Source of the DNA: Candidatus Ornithomonoglobus intestinigallinarum
Lineage (GTDB): Bacteria; Bacillota; Clostridia; UBA1381
Direction of reading: 5' to 3'
Length of the DNA stretch: 54,865 nucleotides
NCBI GenBank assembly: GCA_018715365.1
Contig: DVLU01000006.1
Coordinates: 1 to 54,865 of the forward strand
The number at the start of each line of letters is the position of its first letter. Position 1 is the first letter of the stretch. A program made the position numbers and the translations under genes. The notes under the pieces are model-generated. The model had not been told where the DNA came from, made no database searches, and was given only the letters and a program-made list of their open reading frames with translations. This document shows, piece by piece, positions 22,523 through 31,789 of this stretch.

Positions 22523-25408
22523 TTACATACCTTTGCAGACAACCCTGTAGGCCTTGCCGCCGGAAAAGACTCTTGCTTCGTTAAATCTGACAGCGCACGT
22601 TTTAACACTTACGGCGCCGTTTTCCTTTTCCGTGCCGCTTGCGCCTATAAGCCTGCCGCCGTTATCGTAGAAGCATACAACGGCGTCGTCCGCAAGCTCC
22701 GCGCCGCTTACATCGCCCTTTATATACGCCCCGTAATCCTCAAATTCGGCGGTTAAAACTCCGTACTCCGGAAGATTCCCCTCGGGCGCTATATTCTGAC
22801 CGTGTATAACATACGTCGTTATGCTGTTTGCCGGCTGCGTTACGGTGAGCGTTTCATTGTTTATCTTTACCGTCCCGAGCTGCGCCCAGTCCTCTGTCTG
22901 CGACGTTCTTATAACGTCCGCCGCGTCGAGCGTTCCCGAAAAATCCGAAAGGTCATACGCAATCGTTTTTTCCCCGCCCGTCCTGTTTGTTGAAACGATA
23001 ACTATTTCGTTGTCATCATACGCCGCGACCGTATCGTCCGTATCATCGGAGCTTATAAGCGTCATGCCCTCTTTGATATAGCGCGTATACTGCCCGAAGC
23101 CGTAATACTTTTTGCTGCGCAGTATCTCGCCGTTTGTGTGGTTTGCTATGGCCGTGCCCCAATAGCCGCCGTCGGAAAATTCAAGGCTCGTATTCGTGTA
23201 AAATACGTTATCCTTATGGCTGTCTATTATCTGCCATATTATCCACGCCGTCGGCTGCATGCCGTTAAGGTCTATCGTTATCCTTCTGCCGAGACCGAGC
23301 GCCGGCGCCATACTGCCGGCATTTTCGCCGTCAAGGAATTTGCCGTCAACCTCGCTCATCCACAGCCCCTTGCCGTTTTCGGCAGCCGTTTCCTTAACCT
23401 CGCTCCGCGCGCTTCCCGAATACGTATGCGCGTTTATCCTGTCAACGGCCGCTTTTGCACTGCCGTCAAGCGCTTCAAAGTTTTTGTACGCCTTTGCAAG
23501 GTCAGTTTCCTCAGTTGCCGCGAGGATAATATCTATATCTTTTTCCTCAAGCGCCGTATTCAGCGCGTTGACTATCCCCGACTGCGCCTCGCCCGGCGAA
23601 ACGTGCATACCCTCCTGCTTCGGGCTGCCGTAGCCCCAATACGACGTATCGGGCTCGTTAAACGGCGATATGCTGTCGAATTTTATTCCTTCCTCGTCCT
23701 CGAAATGCTTTATCACATCGCACAGGTACTGCGCAAAATCATCGTATTTTTCGGGCGCGATATTATCCTCGGACGCATCGTGACCGCCCGACGAGCAGCC
23801 GCTTACCGTCATAAAATACGGCGCGCTGTTTGCAAACGCTTCCACGTTGTCAACGCCCTTTTCGATCGCCGCCTTTAAAACGTTCACCTGATTTTCGTCG
23901 GCAGTCCAGTCGTAATACATATTGCCGCCGTTATCAAGCTTTGCAAAGCCCGGCATATTGCCGTCGGGACGGCCGTCGGCTATATGCGTATGCTCCGGGT
24001 CGTCGCCGCCGCCTATATTGTAGCGGACGATATTCAGCCCGAGCCCTTTTTCGGGATCAAAGAAATATTCCGCCGCCTTTTCCGTAAGCTTATCCGAATA
24101 GCCTATATAATTTGCCCACCAGCAAAGGCTTGTGCCCCAGCCCTCAAACTCGCCGAACGGGCTCGACTGCTCGGGGAAAAGCGTTACCGTTTTATCCGCC
24201 GGCTCGGTATCGCTGTCGGTAAACTCAACGGTGCAGACGCGTTTTTCCGTAACGCCGCCTTCCGACGCCGCAAGCGTTATATTATACGCTCCCGCGACCG
24301 CCGCGGAAAGCACGCCGCCGTTTTCCGAAAGCCCCTCATACGAATAAGAAACGCCCTCGGGAATATACTCCTTCATATCGAGCGTCCGCGCATATCTCGG
24401 CAGCTCAACGGAATTAAGCAGCGCGCGCAGCTCCTCCGAAACCGACGCGTTTCTTAAAACGGTAAATTCAAAATCCTTTGTATACGACACATCGCCCGCC
24501 GAAATTTCGGCCGTGAGCGTAACGGACGCATCATCGCCGTCCGCTTCCGGGCGCGTGACGGTCCCGTCCGGCAAAATAACATTTTCATCGGACGACGTCC
24601 ACGCTATTGTCCTGCCGGATTCCGTACCCGTCTTCATCAGCTCTATATTTTCGGTTATCTTATATGCGCCGTCAAACGACAGGGAATTAACGTCAAGATA
24701 CATCTTGTAATTATCCCTGTCCTTATTCATTTCATCGTCAAGATGGCGTATCCGTTCGCCGCTCATGGCTGTCGGATATATTCTGAAATCGGCTATTGCA
24801 CCGGCAAAATACGGGTCGCTGTACGGCGATTTGCCGAGCCAGTTCTGCGATGTTTCGCCAAGCTCCGAAACGGTTATCGGCAGCTCGCTGTTTTCGCCGA
24901 CAAGCTGTGCGTCGCGGTAAAGCTTCATCGTGTTCCCGTCTATAACAACCATAACGGACGCAAATTTATTTTCCTCCACGCCCGTGCCGTACAAAGCGGC
25001 GCCCTCCGAATTGTAATCGGACGGCGTTATTGCGGCGTACAGGCTGCCGTCGGGGCGCGATGTGTTAAGAAACAGATAGCCCTCCGAGCTGCTGTTGCCG
25101 AAATTAAACGTAAATTGATTTTTCTTGTAGATTGACGGGCAGACGTTCATTGCTATGGTAAGCTCGTCATGACCGTTCAAAATGCCCTCCGGCATTTCTA
25201 TATAGCCGTCAGTGCCGTCAAACACGGCATAGCCGTCCTGTATCGTCACGCCGCCGTGAACAACTCCGTCGTTTCCCGAGCCGCTCGCGTCAGCGGCGCC
25301 GTTTTCAAAGTCGTAATGCAGCAGCATTTCATCGTCGGCCGCAAAAGACGACGGCATAACGCCGAAAAGCATAGCTGCCGATATTACAAAAGACAATATT
25401 TTTTTCAT
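22523..25408 (-). CDS. Secreted GH30 glycosidase (endo-beta-1,6-galactanase-like) with LamG and Ig-like domains
   Basis: 961 residues. Signal peptide 1-23 (ending PSSFA). Residues ~25-225 form a LamG/concanavalin-like domain (HYDFENGAADASGSGNDGVV). Residues ~235-330 form an atrophied bacterial Ig domain (WTSSDENVILPDGTVTRP). After a short linker domain, the GH30 barrel begins near 415 with FEGWGTSLCWWANYIGY, a segment I associate with GH30 subfamily 5 endo-beta-1,6-galactanases. The acid/base glutamate is in SPFNEPDTSYWGYG and the nucleophile in LWMSEVDG. It probably cuts arabinogalactan side chains outside the cell. It sits between hisH and hisF with only 15-21 bp on either side. Confidence 0.85.
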   Translation of the reverse strand: MKKILSFVISAAMLFGVMPSSFAADDEMLLHYDFENGAADASGSGNDGVVHGGVTIQDGYAVFDGTDGYIEMPEGILNGHDELTIAMNVCPSIYKKNQFTFNFGNSSSEGYLFLNTSRPDGSLYAAITPSDYNSEGAALYGTGVEENKFASVMVVIDGNTMKLYRDAQLVGENSELPITVSELGETSQNWLGKSPYSDPYFAGAIADFRIYPTAMSGERIRHLDDEMNKDRDNYKMYLDVNSLSFDGAYKITENIELMKTGTESGRTIAWTSSDENVILPDGTVTRPEADGDDASVTLTAEISAGDVSYTKDFEFTVLRNASVSEELRALLNSVELPRYARTLDMKEYIPEGVSYSYEGLSENGGVLSAAVAGAYNITLAASEGGVTEKRVCTVEFTDSDTEPADKTVTLFPEQSSPFGEFEGWGTSLCWWANYIGYSDKLTEKAAEYFFDPEKGLGLNIVRYNIGGGDDPEHTHIADGRPDGNMPGFAKLDNGGNMYYDWTADENQVNVLKAAIEKGVDNVEAFANSAPYFMTVSGCSSGGHDASEDNIAPEKYDDFAQYLCDVIKHFEDEEGIKFDSISPFNEPDTSYWGYGSPKQEGMHVSPGEAQSGIVNALNTALEEKDIDIILAATEETDLAKAYKNFEALDGSAKAAVDRINAHTYSGSARSEVKETAAENGKGLWMSEVDGKFLDGENAGSMAPALGLGRRITIDLNGMQPTAWIIWQIIDSHKDNVFYTNTSLEFSDGGYWGTAIANHTNGEILRSKKYYGFGQYTRYIKEGMTLISSDDTDDTVAAYDDNEIVIVSTNRTGGEKTIAYDLSDFSGTLDAADVIRTSQTEDWAQLGTVKINNETLTVTQPANSITTYVIHGQNIAPEGNLPEYGVLTAEFEDYGAYIKGDVSGAELADDAVVCFYDNGGRLIGASGTEKENGAVSVKTCAVRFNEARVFSGGKAYRVVCKGM

Positions 25409-25423
25409 CCGATCGCACCTCCG

Positions 25424-26020
25424 TTACAGCGCCAAAAAACGCTTCAGCATATTAAGTCCGGCTTCGCCGCTCTTTTCGGGATGGAACTGCACGGCAAACA
25501 CGCTGCCGCGCTCAACGGCAACGCCGAGCCTTTCGCCGTATTCCGTGTATGCCGAAATTATTTCCGGCTCCGGCGTTGTGAGATAATACGAATGAACAAA
25601 ATACACGTATTCGCCGTCGTTTCCCAGGAGCCTGCTTGCCTTTGCCTTTTCAAGGCTGTTCCAGCCCATATGCGGGATTTTTAAGCCGCGGTCCGGTATC
25701 TTAACGCATTTGCCCTTAAATATACCGAGCCCCTTAACGCCGGGGCTTTCCTCGCTTTCCTCAAACATAAGCTGAAGCCCGAGGCATATGCCGAGCAGCG
25801 GCTTACCCGATTTTGCGGCACTGATTATTGTTTTGTCAAGGCCTGTTTTTGCTAGGCTCGACATTGCGCCGCCGAATGCGCCGACGCCGGGCAGTATTAC
25901 CCTGTCGGCGTTTAATATAGCGTCGGGGTCGCTTGTTACAGTGCTTTCCGCGCCGAGATAGTCGAGCGCGTTTTTTACGCTGCGAAGGTTGCCCGCGCCG
26001 TAGTCTATTATAGCAGTCAT
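25424..26020 (-). CDS. hisH: Imidazole glycerol phosphate synthase glutaminase subunit HisH
   Basis: 198 residues. The class I glutamine amidotransferase subunit that feeds ammonia to HisF. It starts MTAIIDYGAGNLRSVKNAL; I chose ATG at 26020, with AGGAG nine bases upstream, rather than a longer frame that runs into a repeat. The oxyanion region is GVGAFGGAM, the nucleophile is in LLGICLGLQLMFE, and the His/Glu of the triad are in AVQFHPEKS. The dispersed palindrome block lies directly upstream; I did not find a clear promoter, so transcription may run in from alaS. Confidence 0.95.
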   Translation of the reverse strand: MTAIIDYGAGNLRSVKNALDYLGAESTVTSDPDAILNADRVILPGVGAFGGAMSSLAKTGLDKTIISAAKSGKPLLGICLGLQLMFEESEESPGVKGLGIFKGKCVKIPDRGLKIPHMGWNSLEKAKASRLLGNDGEYVYFVHSYYLTTPEPEIISAYTEYGERLGVAVERGSVFAVQFHPEKSGEAGLNMLKRFLAL

Positions 26021-26050
26021 AATCACAACTCCTATTGATTTTTCTTTTAT

Positions 26051-26236
26051 CAAAGGGGGCTCCGCCCCCTTTGGAACCCACGGGGCGGCCGGCTGAATGT
26101 TGTTTTATCCGCGCCGCATATCACCCCTTCCTCGGAAAGGATGTTACGCTGCACATATATTCCTCGGAAGGGGAAATATGCGCCGCTTTGCAGGGCCGTT
26201 TTTGCGCGGCGGCTCCGCCCCCTTTGAAACCCCCAT
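26051..26236 (-). repeat. Composite repeat: 76-bp palindrome (copy 3) with GC-rich hairpins on both sides
   Basis: The 76-bp palindrome occupies 26111-26186 in inverted orientation relative to copies 1 and 2. Short hairpin units lie at 26051-26079 and 26209-26236. The block fills the gap between the flavodoxin-HIT and hisH genes. No ORF is supported. Confidence 0.85.
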
Positions 26237-26242
26237 CAGGTT

Positions 26243-27067
26243 TCAACCGGCGGGCCAGGCAAATTCGCGGCCGCCCATAAGATGAAAATGCAGATGGTCA
26301 ACCGTCTGACCGCCGTTTTTGCCGCAGTTGTTCACAACTCTGTAGCCGTCGCCGTCAATGCCCAGCTGTCTTGCTATAGCCGGCACGGCTTCCCATATTG
26401 CGGCTATATATTTAACGTTTTCCTCCGTTATTTCGTTTGCGCTCTTTATATGCGCCTTCGGCACTATAACAACATGCTCCGGCGCCTGCGGCGAAATATC
26501 ACGGAAGGCGTATACCATATCGTTTTCAAATACTTTTGTTGACGGTATCTCACCGTTTATTATTTTACAGAATAAGCAGTCCATAATTGCAGCCCCTTTC
26601 TTTTTTTTCGCGTTTTCATAGCTCTCCGCGACGCCCGATATAAAATCGCGCGCGTTTTTCAAATCGGCTTCATCGGGATGTCCCTTGTTTAATCCGCCGA
26701 CTATCCTGAATACGATAAATTTATCATGACCGCGGCAGCCGAAAAGCCCGAGCACGTTTTTATTCTTTCTTTTAAGCAGATTAACGAGCGGGTCCGTTTT
26801 TTCGCTGTATGCGTTTATGCCGCTCGTGAACAGCACAAACGCGGCGCGCGGTTTATCGTTTATTGCTTTTGCGAACCGCGTAAGCTCCTTGTCGTAGCGC
26901 CCGTAATAAAGCCCGCTGCCGAAGCCCAAAATATCGTAATCGTCAAGATTGTAGTTTGATGCGCCCTTAACGTCAGTTATCGTCATGGGCACCTCCCGAG
27001 CCATCGCTTTTGCGACTTTTAACGTATTCCCCTGATGCTTCGATTCAACAATCGTCAGTATTTTCAT
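26243..27067 (-). CDS. Flavodoxin-domain / HIT-domain fusion protein
   Basis: 274 residues in one frame. Residues 1-155 are flavodoxin-like: KILTIVESKHQGNTLKVAKA gives the FMN phosphate loop, with DILGFGSGLYYGRY next. Residues 161-274 are a complete HIT nucleotide-hydrolase domain (MDCLFCKIINGEIPSTKV at its start, the triad in HLHFHLMGGREF). The junction contains eight A's and is followed by GAAAGGGGC, a usable ribosome-binding site before the ATG of the HIT part. The HIT protein may thus also be made alone, or the fusion may result from a one-base change. AAAGGGAG precedes the first ATG; alaS is 35 bp upstream, likely the same operon. Confidence 0.8.
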   Translation of the reverse strand: MKILTIVESKHQGNTLKVAKAMAREVPMTITDVKGASNYNLDDYDILGFGSGLYYGRYDKELTRFAKAINDKPRAAFVLFTSGINAYSEKTDPLVNLLKRKNKNVLGLFGCRGHDKFIVFRIVGGLNKGHPDEADLKNARDFISGVAESYENAKKKKGAAIMDCLFCKIINGEIPSTKVFENDMVYAFRDISPQAPEHVVIVPKAHIKSANEITEENVKYIAAIWEAVPAIARQLGIDGDGYRVVNNCGKNGGQTVDHLHFHLMGGREFAWPAG

Positions 27068-27102
27068 TGCAATGCTCCCTTTAAATCACGCTGACGCGCC
27101 GC

Positions 27103-29742
27103 TTATTTTATCTGCTCCGCTATAAGCTCGTCTACCTTTGCGAGCGCGTCGTCTATCTTTGCCGCGTCGCTACCGCCGCCCTGGGCCATATCGGGCTTGC
27201 CGCCGCCGCGTCCGCCGGCTATTGCCGTTATCTCTTTTATTATCTTGCCGGCATGCACGCCCTTTGCAACGGCCGCTTTTGTGGCCATCGCAACAAATAC
27301 TATCTTGCCGTCGGTGTTTGCCGCAAGCACAACGGCTCCGCATTCTTCCTTTTCCTTGAACTTATCGGCTATTGTTCTTAAGCCGTCGGCAGTTGTGCCG
27401 TCAAGCTGCGCCGTCAGCACGTTTATATCTCCGATATGCTTTATACCGGCCATAATATCCGAAGCCTTCGCCGCCGCAAGCTTCGCCTTTATCGCATCCG
27501 CCGCCCTTTGGCTTTCCTTCAGCTCCTCCATTGTGCTTTCGGCCTTTTTGTCGATTTCATGAATAAGGTTTGTTTTAAGCGCCGCAGCCGTTCTTGCGAT
27601 AAGCGCATCGTTTGCCGCGATATATTCCAGCACGCCGCGCCCCGTTACGGCCTCTATACGCCTTACGCCCGCCGCAACGCCGCTTTCCGATATGATCTTA
27701 AACAGCCCGCACTGCGCCGTATTTTTAAGGTGCGTTCCGCCGCAGAACTCAACGGAATAATCGCCCATCGAAACAACTCTTACAACGTCGCCGTACTTCT
27801 CGCCGAACTGAGCCTCCGCGCCGAGCTTCCTTGCCTCGTCTATCGGCAGCTCCCTGGTTGTTACGGGCAGCGACCTCAGAACGGCTTCGTTTACTCTTAT
27901 TTCCGTTTCCGCAAGCTGCTCCTTCGTCATTGCTTCAAAGTGCGAAAAGTCAAAACGCAGCCTGTTCCCGTCAACGAGCGAGCCTGCCTGCGCAACGTGC
28001 GTTCCGAGCACCGTTTTGAGCGCCTTATGCAGCAGGTGCGTCGCCGAATGGTTGCGGCATATATCGGTTCGCACCGATTCGTCAACCTTGAGCGTTACCG
28101 TATCGCCTATTCCGACGGTGCTTTCGGCAACAACCTCGTGCATATAATAGCCCTCGTTTGTTTTTGTTGTGTTGACAACGCTTCCGAGCTGTGCGCTGTC
28201 CTTAAGGATAACGCCGGTATCGCCTACCTGTCCGCCCATTTCGGCATAGAACGGCGTTTTATCGGTAACAATAAAGCCCTGTTCGCCTGCGTTCAGCTTA
28301 TCGCTCACACCTCTGCCCTCGGCAACGATCCCGACAACGCCTGCGTCCGCTTCAAGCGTATCGTAACCCACAAACACCGTCGGCTCCGCATTCTCAAACA
28401 CATACGTTTCATCGGAATCCCAGCTTGAGCCTTCGGCTCTTGCGTTCCTTGCCGTTTCCTTTTGATTCTGCATTGCTTCGTTGAAGCCGTCAACGTCAAC
28501 GCCGATACCGTTCTCCTCCGCAAGCTCTATCGTCAGATCGAGCGGGAAACCGTAGGTATCGTGCAGCTTGAAGGCCTCCGCGCCGCCGAGCACCTTTTTG
28601 CCGGCCGACTTTGCGTCACCGATATATTTGTTTAACACGATAAGCCCGTTGTCTATTGTGGAATCGAATTTTTCTTCCTCTATCTTGATTATCTTCTTTA
28701 TATAGCCGCGTTTTTCGTCAAGCTCCGGATACGCCTGCTTTGAGCAGTCTATAACGGTATCGGCAACGTTATACAAAAACGCTTCGTTTATGCCTATAAG
28801 CTTGCCGTGACGCGCCGCGCGCCTTAAAAGCCTTCTCAAAACATACCCTCTGCCCTCGTTTGACGGCGTTACGCCGTCGGAAATCATCATAACGGTCGAG
28901 CGGATATGGTCCGTTATAACGCGGAGCGAAACGTCCTTCTTTTCGTCCTTTTTGTATTCAAGCCCCGATATGCGGCAGATGTGCTTCATAACGTCCTGCA
29001 CTGTGTCAACCTCAAACAGGTTGTCAACGCCCTGCATAACAACGGCAAGACGCTCAAGCCCCATTCCCGTATCGATATTCGGGTTCGGCAGCGGATTGTA
29101 ATTTCCGTCCTCATCCTTGTCAAACTGCGTGAACACAAGGTTCCAGACCTCCATAAACCTGTCGCAGTCGCAGCCGACGCCGCACGTCGGCGAACCGCAG
29201 CCGTATTCCTCTCCGCGGTCATAATATATTTCCGAGCAGGGACCGCACGGACCCGTTCCGTGCTCCCAGAAGTTATCGTCCTTGCCGAGACGAACTATAC
29301 GCTCCGGCCTTACTCCGACCTCGTTTACCCATATATCCGCCGCTTCGTCGTCGTTTTCGTAAATCGACACCCACAGCTTATCCTCCGGGATCTCCATTAC
29401 CTTTGTGAAGAACTCCCACGCCCATGACGTCGCTTCTTTTTTAAAGTAATCTCCGAACGAAAAATTTCCGAGCATTTCAAAAAACGTACCGTGGCGCGCC
29501 GTTTTGCCGACGTTTTCTATATCGCCCGTCCTTATACATTTCTGGCACGTTGTAACCCTGCGCTTCGGCGCGGTTTCGGGATTCTGAAACCACTGCTTCA
29601 TCGGCGCCATTCCCGAATTTATAAGGAGCAGGCTCGCATCGTTTTTCGGGATAAGCGAAAAGCTGCCGAGCCTGAGACAGCCCTTGCTTTCAAAAAAGCT
29701 CAAAAATTTTTCTCTTATTTCGTTTACACCTATGTTTTTCAT
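27103..29742 (-). CDS. alaS: Alanyl-tRNA synthetase
   Basis: 879 residues. It charges tRNA-Ala and edits mischarged Ser/Gly. The catalytic domain opens EIREKFLSFFESKGCLRLGS, followed by LLINSGMAPMKQWF and GTFFEMLGNFSFGDYFKKEA. The editing domain zinc site is in HSATHLLHKAL plus CGGTH. The C-Ala oligomerisation domain closes with GGRGGGKPDMAQGGG. I chose ATG at 29742, preceded by GGAG, since it begins the conserved MKNIGVNEIR. The leader is only about 55 nt and has no T-box, so tRNA-dependent attenuation is not indicated. Confidence 0.96.
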   Translation of the reverse strand: MKNIGVNEIREKFLSFFESKGCLRLGSFSLIPKNDASLLLINSGMAPMKQWFQNPETAPKRRVTTCQKCIRTGDIENVGKTARHGTFFEMLGNFSFGDYFKKEATSWAWEFFTKVMEIPEDKLWVSIYENDDEAADIWVNEVGVRPERIVRLGKDDNFWEHGTGPCGPCSEIYYDRGEEYGCGSPTCGVGCDCDRFMEVWNLVFTQFDKDEDGNYNPLPNPNIDTGMGLERLAVVMQGVDNLFEVDTVQDVMKHICRISGLEYKKDEKKDVSLRVITDHIRSTVMMISDGVTPSNEGRGYVLRRLLRRAARHGKLIGINEAFLYNVADTVIDCSKQAYPELDEKRGYIKKIIKIEEEKFDSTIDNGLIVLNKYIGDAKSAGKKVLGGAEAFKLHDTYGFPLDLTIELAEENGIGVDVDGFNEAMQNQKETARNARAEGSSWDSDETYVFENAEPTVFVGYDTLEADAGVVGIVAEGRGVSDKLNAGEQGFIVTDKTPFYAEMGGQVGDTGVILKDSAQLGSVVNTTKTNEGYYMHEVVAESTVGIGDTVTLKVDESVRTDICRNHSATHLLHKALKTVLGTHVAQAGSLVDGNRLRFDFSHFEAMTKEQLAETEIRVNEAVLRSLPVTTRELPIDEARKLGAEAQFGEKYGDVVRVVSMGDYSVEFCGGTHLKNTAQCGLFKIISESGVAAGVRRIEAVTGRGVLEYIAANDALIARTAAALKTNLIHEIDKKAESTMEELKESQRAADAIKAKLAAAKASDIMAGIKHIGDINVLTAQLDGTTADGLRTIADKFKEKEECGAVVLAANTDGKIVFVAMATKAAVAKGVHAGKIIKEITAIAGGRGGGKPDMAQGGGSDAAKIDDALAKVDELIAEQIK

Positions 29743-29803
29743 TTTATTCTCCGTTCCGCCGTACATAGCACTACATAACGGCAAAAATTATTCTCATTAT
29801 ATA

Positions 29804-29832
29804 ATTATATAAAAAACAGGGCGTTATGTCAA
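29804..29832 (-). promoter_or_regulatory. Promoter of alaS
   Basis: On the minus strand, TTGACA (29832-29827), a 17-bp spacer and TATAAT (29809-29804); consensus. Confidence 0.8.
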
Positions 29833-29873
29833 GGAAAAAGGAGACATACGCCGCGATTTTTTTAAAATTTCAT

Positions 29874-30011
29874 AAAAAAAGAACGCCGTTCGGCTTCTCA
29901 TCACAGAATACACGGTTGGAAGAGAGAGAAAATGGGAGAGCTTGTTCCTTGATGCGGAACGCCGTATATCCTGTGACAATAAACCGAGCGGCGCTCTTTG
30001 TTTATTGCTGT
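29874..30011 (-). ncRNA. Candidate structured small RNA 2 with own promoter and terminator
   Basis: About 138 nt. 5' hairpin CAATAAAC/GTTTATTG with inner GAGC/GCTC; a 14-bp stem CACAGGATATACGG/CCGTGTATTCTGTG (two GU pairs) enclosing the hairpin GTTCC/GGAAC and a pyrimidine-rich stretch (CTCTCCCATTTTCTCTCTC); then the terminator GCCG-AA-CGGC with a U-run. It shares its build and its AGCTCTC..TTTTCTCTC stretch with 10568-10724. The C/U-rich loop could mask Shine-Dalgarno sites. No family is claimed. Confidence 0.6.
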
Positions 30012-30017
30012 AACTGT

Positions 30018-30046
30018 ATTATAGCACGGTATCTTACACTTTTCAA
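30018..30046 (-). promoter_or_regulatory. Promoter of candidate small RNA 2
   Basis: On the minus strand, TTGAAA (30046-30041), a 17-bp spacer and TATAAT (30023-30018). Confidence 0.75.
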
Positions 30047-30135
30047 TACACATTTTTGCTGTAATATAGCACTATTTTGCATTGTTTCGCCGATTTTGCC
30101 TCTCATGCGGCAAAATCGTAATACTTTTCCCGTTT

Positions 30136-30167
30136 AAAAAGAGAGCCTCAAATGAGACTCTCTTTTT
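30136..30167 (-). terminator. Terminator of the ABC importer operon
   Basis: AAAAAGAGAG.CTCA / TGAG.CTCTCTTTTT, a long stem with A/T tracts on both sides, so it can act in both directions. It lies 19 bp after the solute-binding protein gene. Confidence 0.8.
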
Positions 30168-30185
30168 AAATGCTTTATTTTAACT

Positions 30186-31766
30186 TTATTCCAAAGCCGT
30201 TGCGGCCGACATCGGGTCTTCCTGTGCCGAAGCGTCAGCCTTCCACTGCTCCGTATACTCTGCTATAACGTCGTCGCCGCCCTGTGCGCGCCATCTTTCG
30301 ATTTCAGACTTCCACTGTTCCTCTGTTATGTCGCCGGTGATGAACTTTGTTGTAGCCTCCGACATGATAGCGTCAAGCATTGTACCCTTAAGCGAATACG
30401 TATTCGATACGTAAGGAGCCGACGGGTCGGGAACGGTATACGCAATGTTTTCCTCTATAACCTCGTCAACTCTTTCGGCAGCTTCCGAAGCATACGGTAT
30501 TTCAACAGGCATATCGTTGCCACTTATAAACGTCATAAGCTGGTTAAGGTCGGCATAATAGATATTGTTTGTTGTATCGTCCTCTTCCGTGCCTTCTATC
30601 TTAACGTGCTTATAAACGCCGTCCTCTATCGTATAGTTTATGCCCTCAAGACCGTACTGGAGAGCCATGCCTATATCGGGATCCTCAAACTGGTCAAGCA
30701 CCTTCAGGCACATATCAAGCTCTTCCTCCGTCTTAACCGATTCCTTCGGGAATACGTAGAAGCCGTTGTAACCGGTTGTCGGGAGCACGCGTCTGTCAAC
30801 GCCCTCTCTCTTTGCAACCGAGCCGAATACGCCTACCTTCGCGTCGGGGTTAAGCGCAACTATATTCTGCTGCAAACGTCTTGCTCTGTCGGCAACGTCG
30901 ATGATAACGCCCGCCTGGCCGTTCAGGAACGGCTCGTTCCACTTTTCGGCGTCCATCGTTGCAAAGTTTGTGTTCATGTAGCCGTTGTCGTAAAGGTCTT
31001 TTATGAACTTTATACCCTCAAGATACTGCGGGAACATAAACGCAGGCTCGATCTGATCCGTTTCGGGATTATAGCCGTAGCGGTTCGGAGCGCCCGCCCA
31101 AACGGTGATGTTGTCTATAGGACCCGTGTATGATGTGATTATCATACCGTATGTGTCGCTCTTGCCGTTTCCGTCGGGGTCGTTTTCGGTAAATCTCTTG
31201 CAGACCTCTCTTAAGTCGTCAAGCGTTTCGGGATAGTCAAGACCTACAGCCTCGAGCCAGTCCTCACGTATCGAAATACCGTTACGTCCGAGGTCACGCG
31301 AAAGGTATACGCCGTAAACCTTTCCGTCAACCGACATATTGTGCATAACCTCCTGGTTTGCCTTTGCAAGGTTCGGGAACTTTTCGGCGTCGAGCATTCT
31401 GTCGCCTACCTCCCAGAACGTGCCGCCGCGGCAGTTTGCTATGATAGCCGAGCTTCTGTCGCCCACCTTCATGATAAGCGGATACGTTCCGGCGCCCATT
31501 GTTGCCGTAACCTTTTCGTTATAGTTCGACGACGGGATCCAGCTTATTCTCAGATCCACGCCCATTTTGTCCTCAACGTATGCCATTACCGGGTTTTCGG
31601 CAGCATTATCGCTTGCCGATTCGGGCTGATACGCAGCCGTCATTATAGAAATTATCGGCTTTCCGTCGGCAGTATACTGCATACTGTCGGAATCCGAGCT
31701 GCAGCCGGCAAGAGTGCCGCAGAGCAGCGCCGCGCTTATTGCGGTCAATGCAATTTTCTTCCACAT
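30186..31766 (-). CDS. Extracellular solute-binding lipoprotein, LplA-like
   Basis: 526 residues. It captures a sugar or oligosaccharide outside the membrane for the two permeases encoded just upstream. The lipobox LAGC at about residue 23 follows a signal peptide (MWKKIALTAISAALLCGTLA). NDPDGNGKSDTYGM is the calcium-binding-like loop common in the LplA/LipO group (family 1 SBP). I chose the internal ATG (31766), because the first ATG is only two bases from AGGAGG. The substrate is unknown; LplA-type proteins often serve plant-polysaccharide oligomers. Confidence 0.85.
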   Translation of the reverse strand: MWKKIALTAISAALLCGTLAGCSSDSDSMQYTADGKPIISIMTAAYQPESASDNAAENPVMAYVEDKMGVDLRISWIPSSNYNEKVTATMGAGTYPLIMKVGDRSSAIIANCRGGTFWEVGDRMLDAEKFPNLAKANQEVMHNMSVDGKVYGVYLSRDLGRNGISIREDWLEAVGLDYPETLDDLREVCKRFTENDPDGNGKSDTYGMIITSYTGPIDNITVWAGAPNRYGYNPETDQIEPAFMFPQYLEGIKFIKDLYDNGYMNTNFATMDAEKWNEPFLNGQAGVIIDVADRARRLQQNIVALNPDAKVGVFGSVAKREGVDRRVLPTTGYNGFYVFPKESVKTEEELDMCLKVLDQFEDPDIGMALQYGLEGINYTIEDGVYKHVKIEGTEEDDTTNNIYYADLNQLMTFISGNDMPVEIPYASEAAERVDEVIEENIAYTVPDPSAPYVSNTYSLKGTMLDAIMSEATTKFITGDITEEQWKSEIERWRAQGGDDVIAEYTEQWKADASAQEDPMSAATALE

Positions 31767-31789
31767 AATATACATTTCCTCCTTCCGAA

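Noticed and set aside
21761-22756. 331-codon plus-strand ORF opposite hisF
   Set aside because: Antisense to hisF and GH30, basic and low in motif content; no ribosome-binding site.
29743-29803. T-box leader for alaS
   Set aside because: The mapped promoter leaves only about 55 nt of leader, with no specifier stem or T-box sequence.
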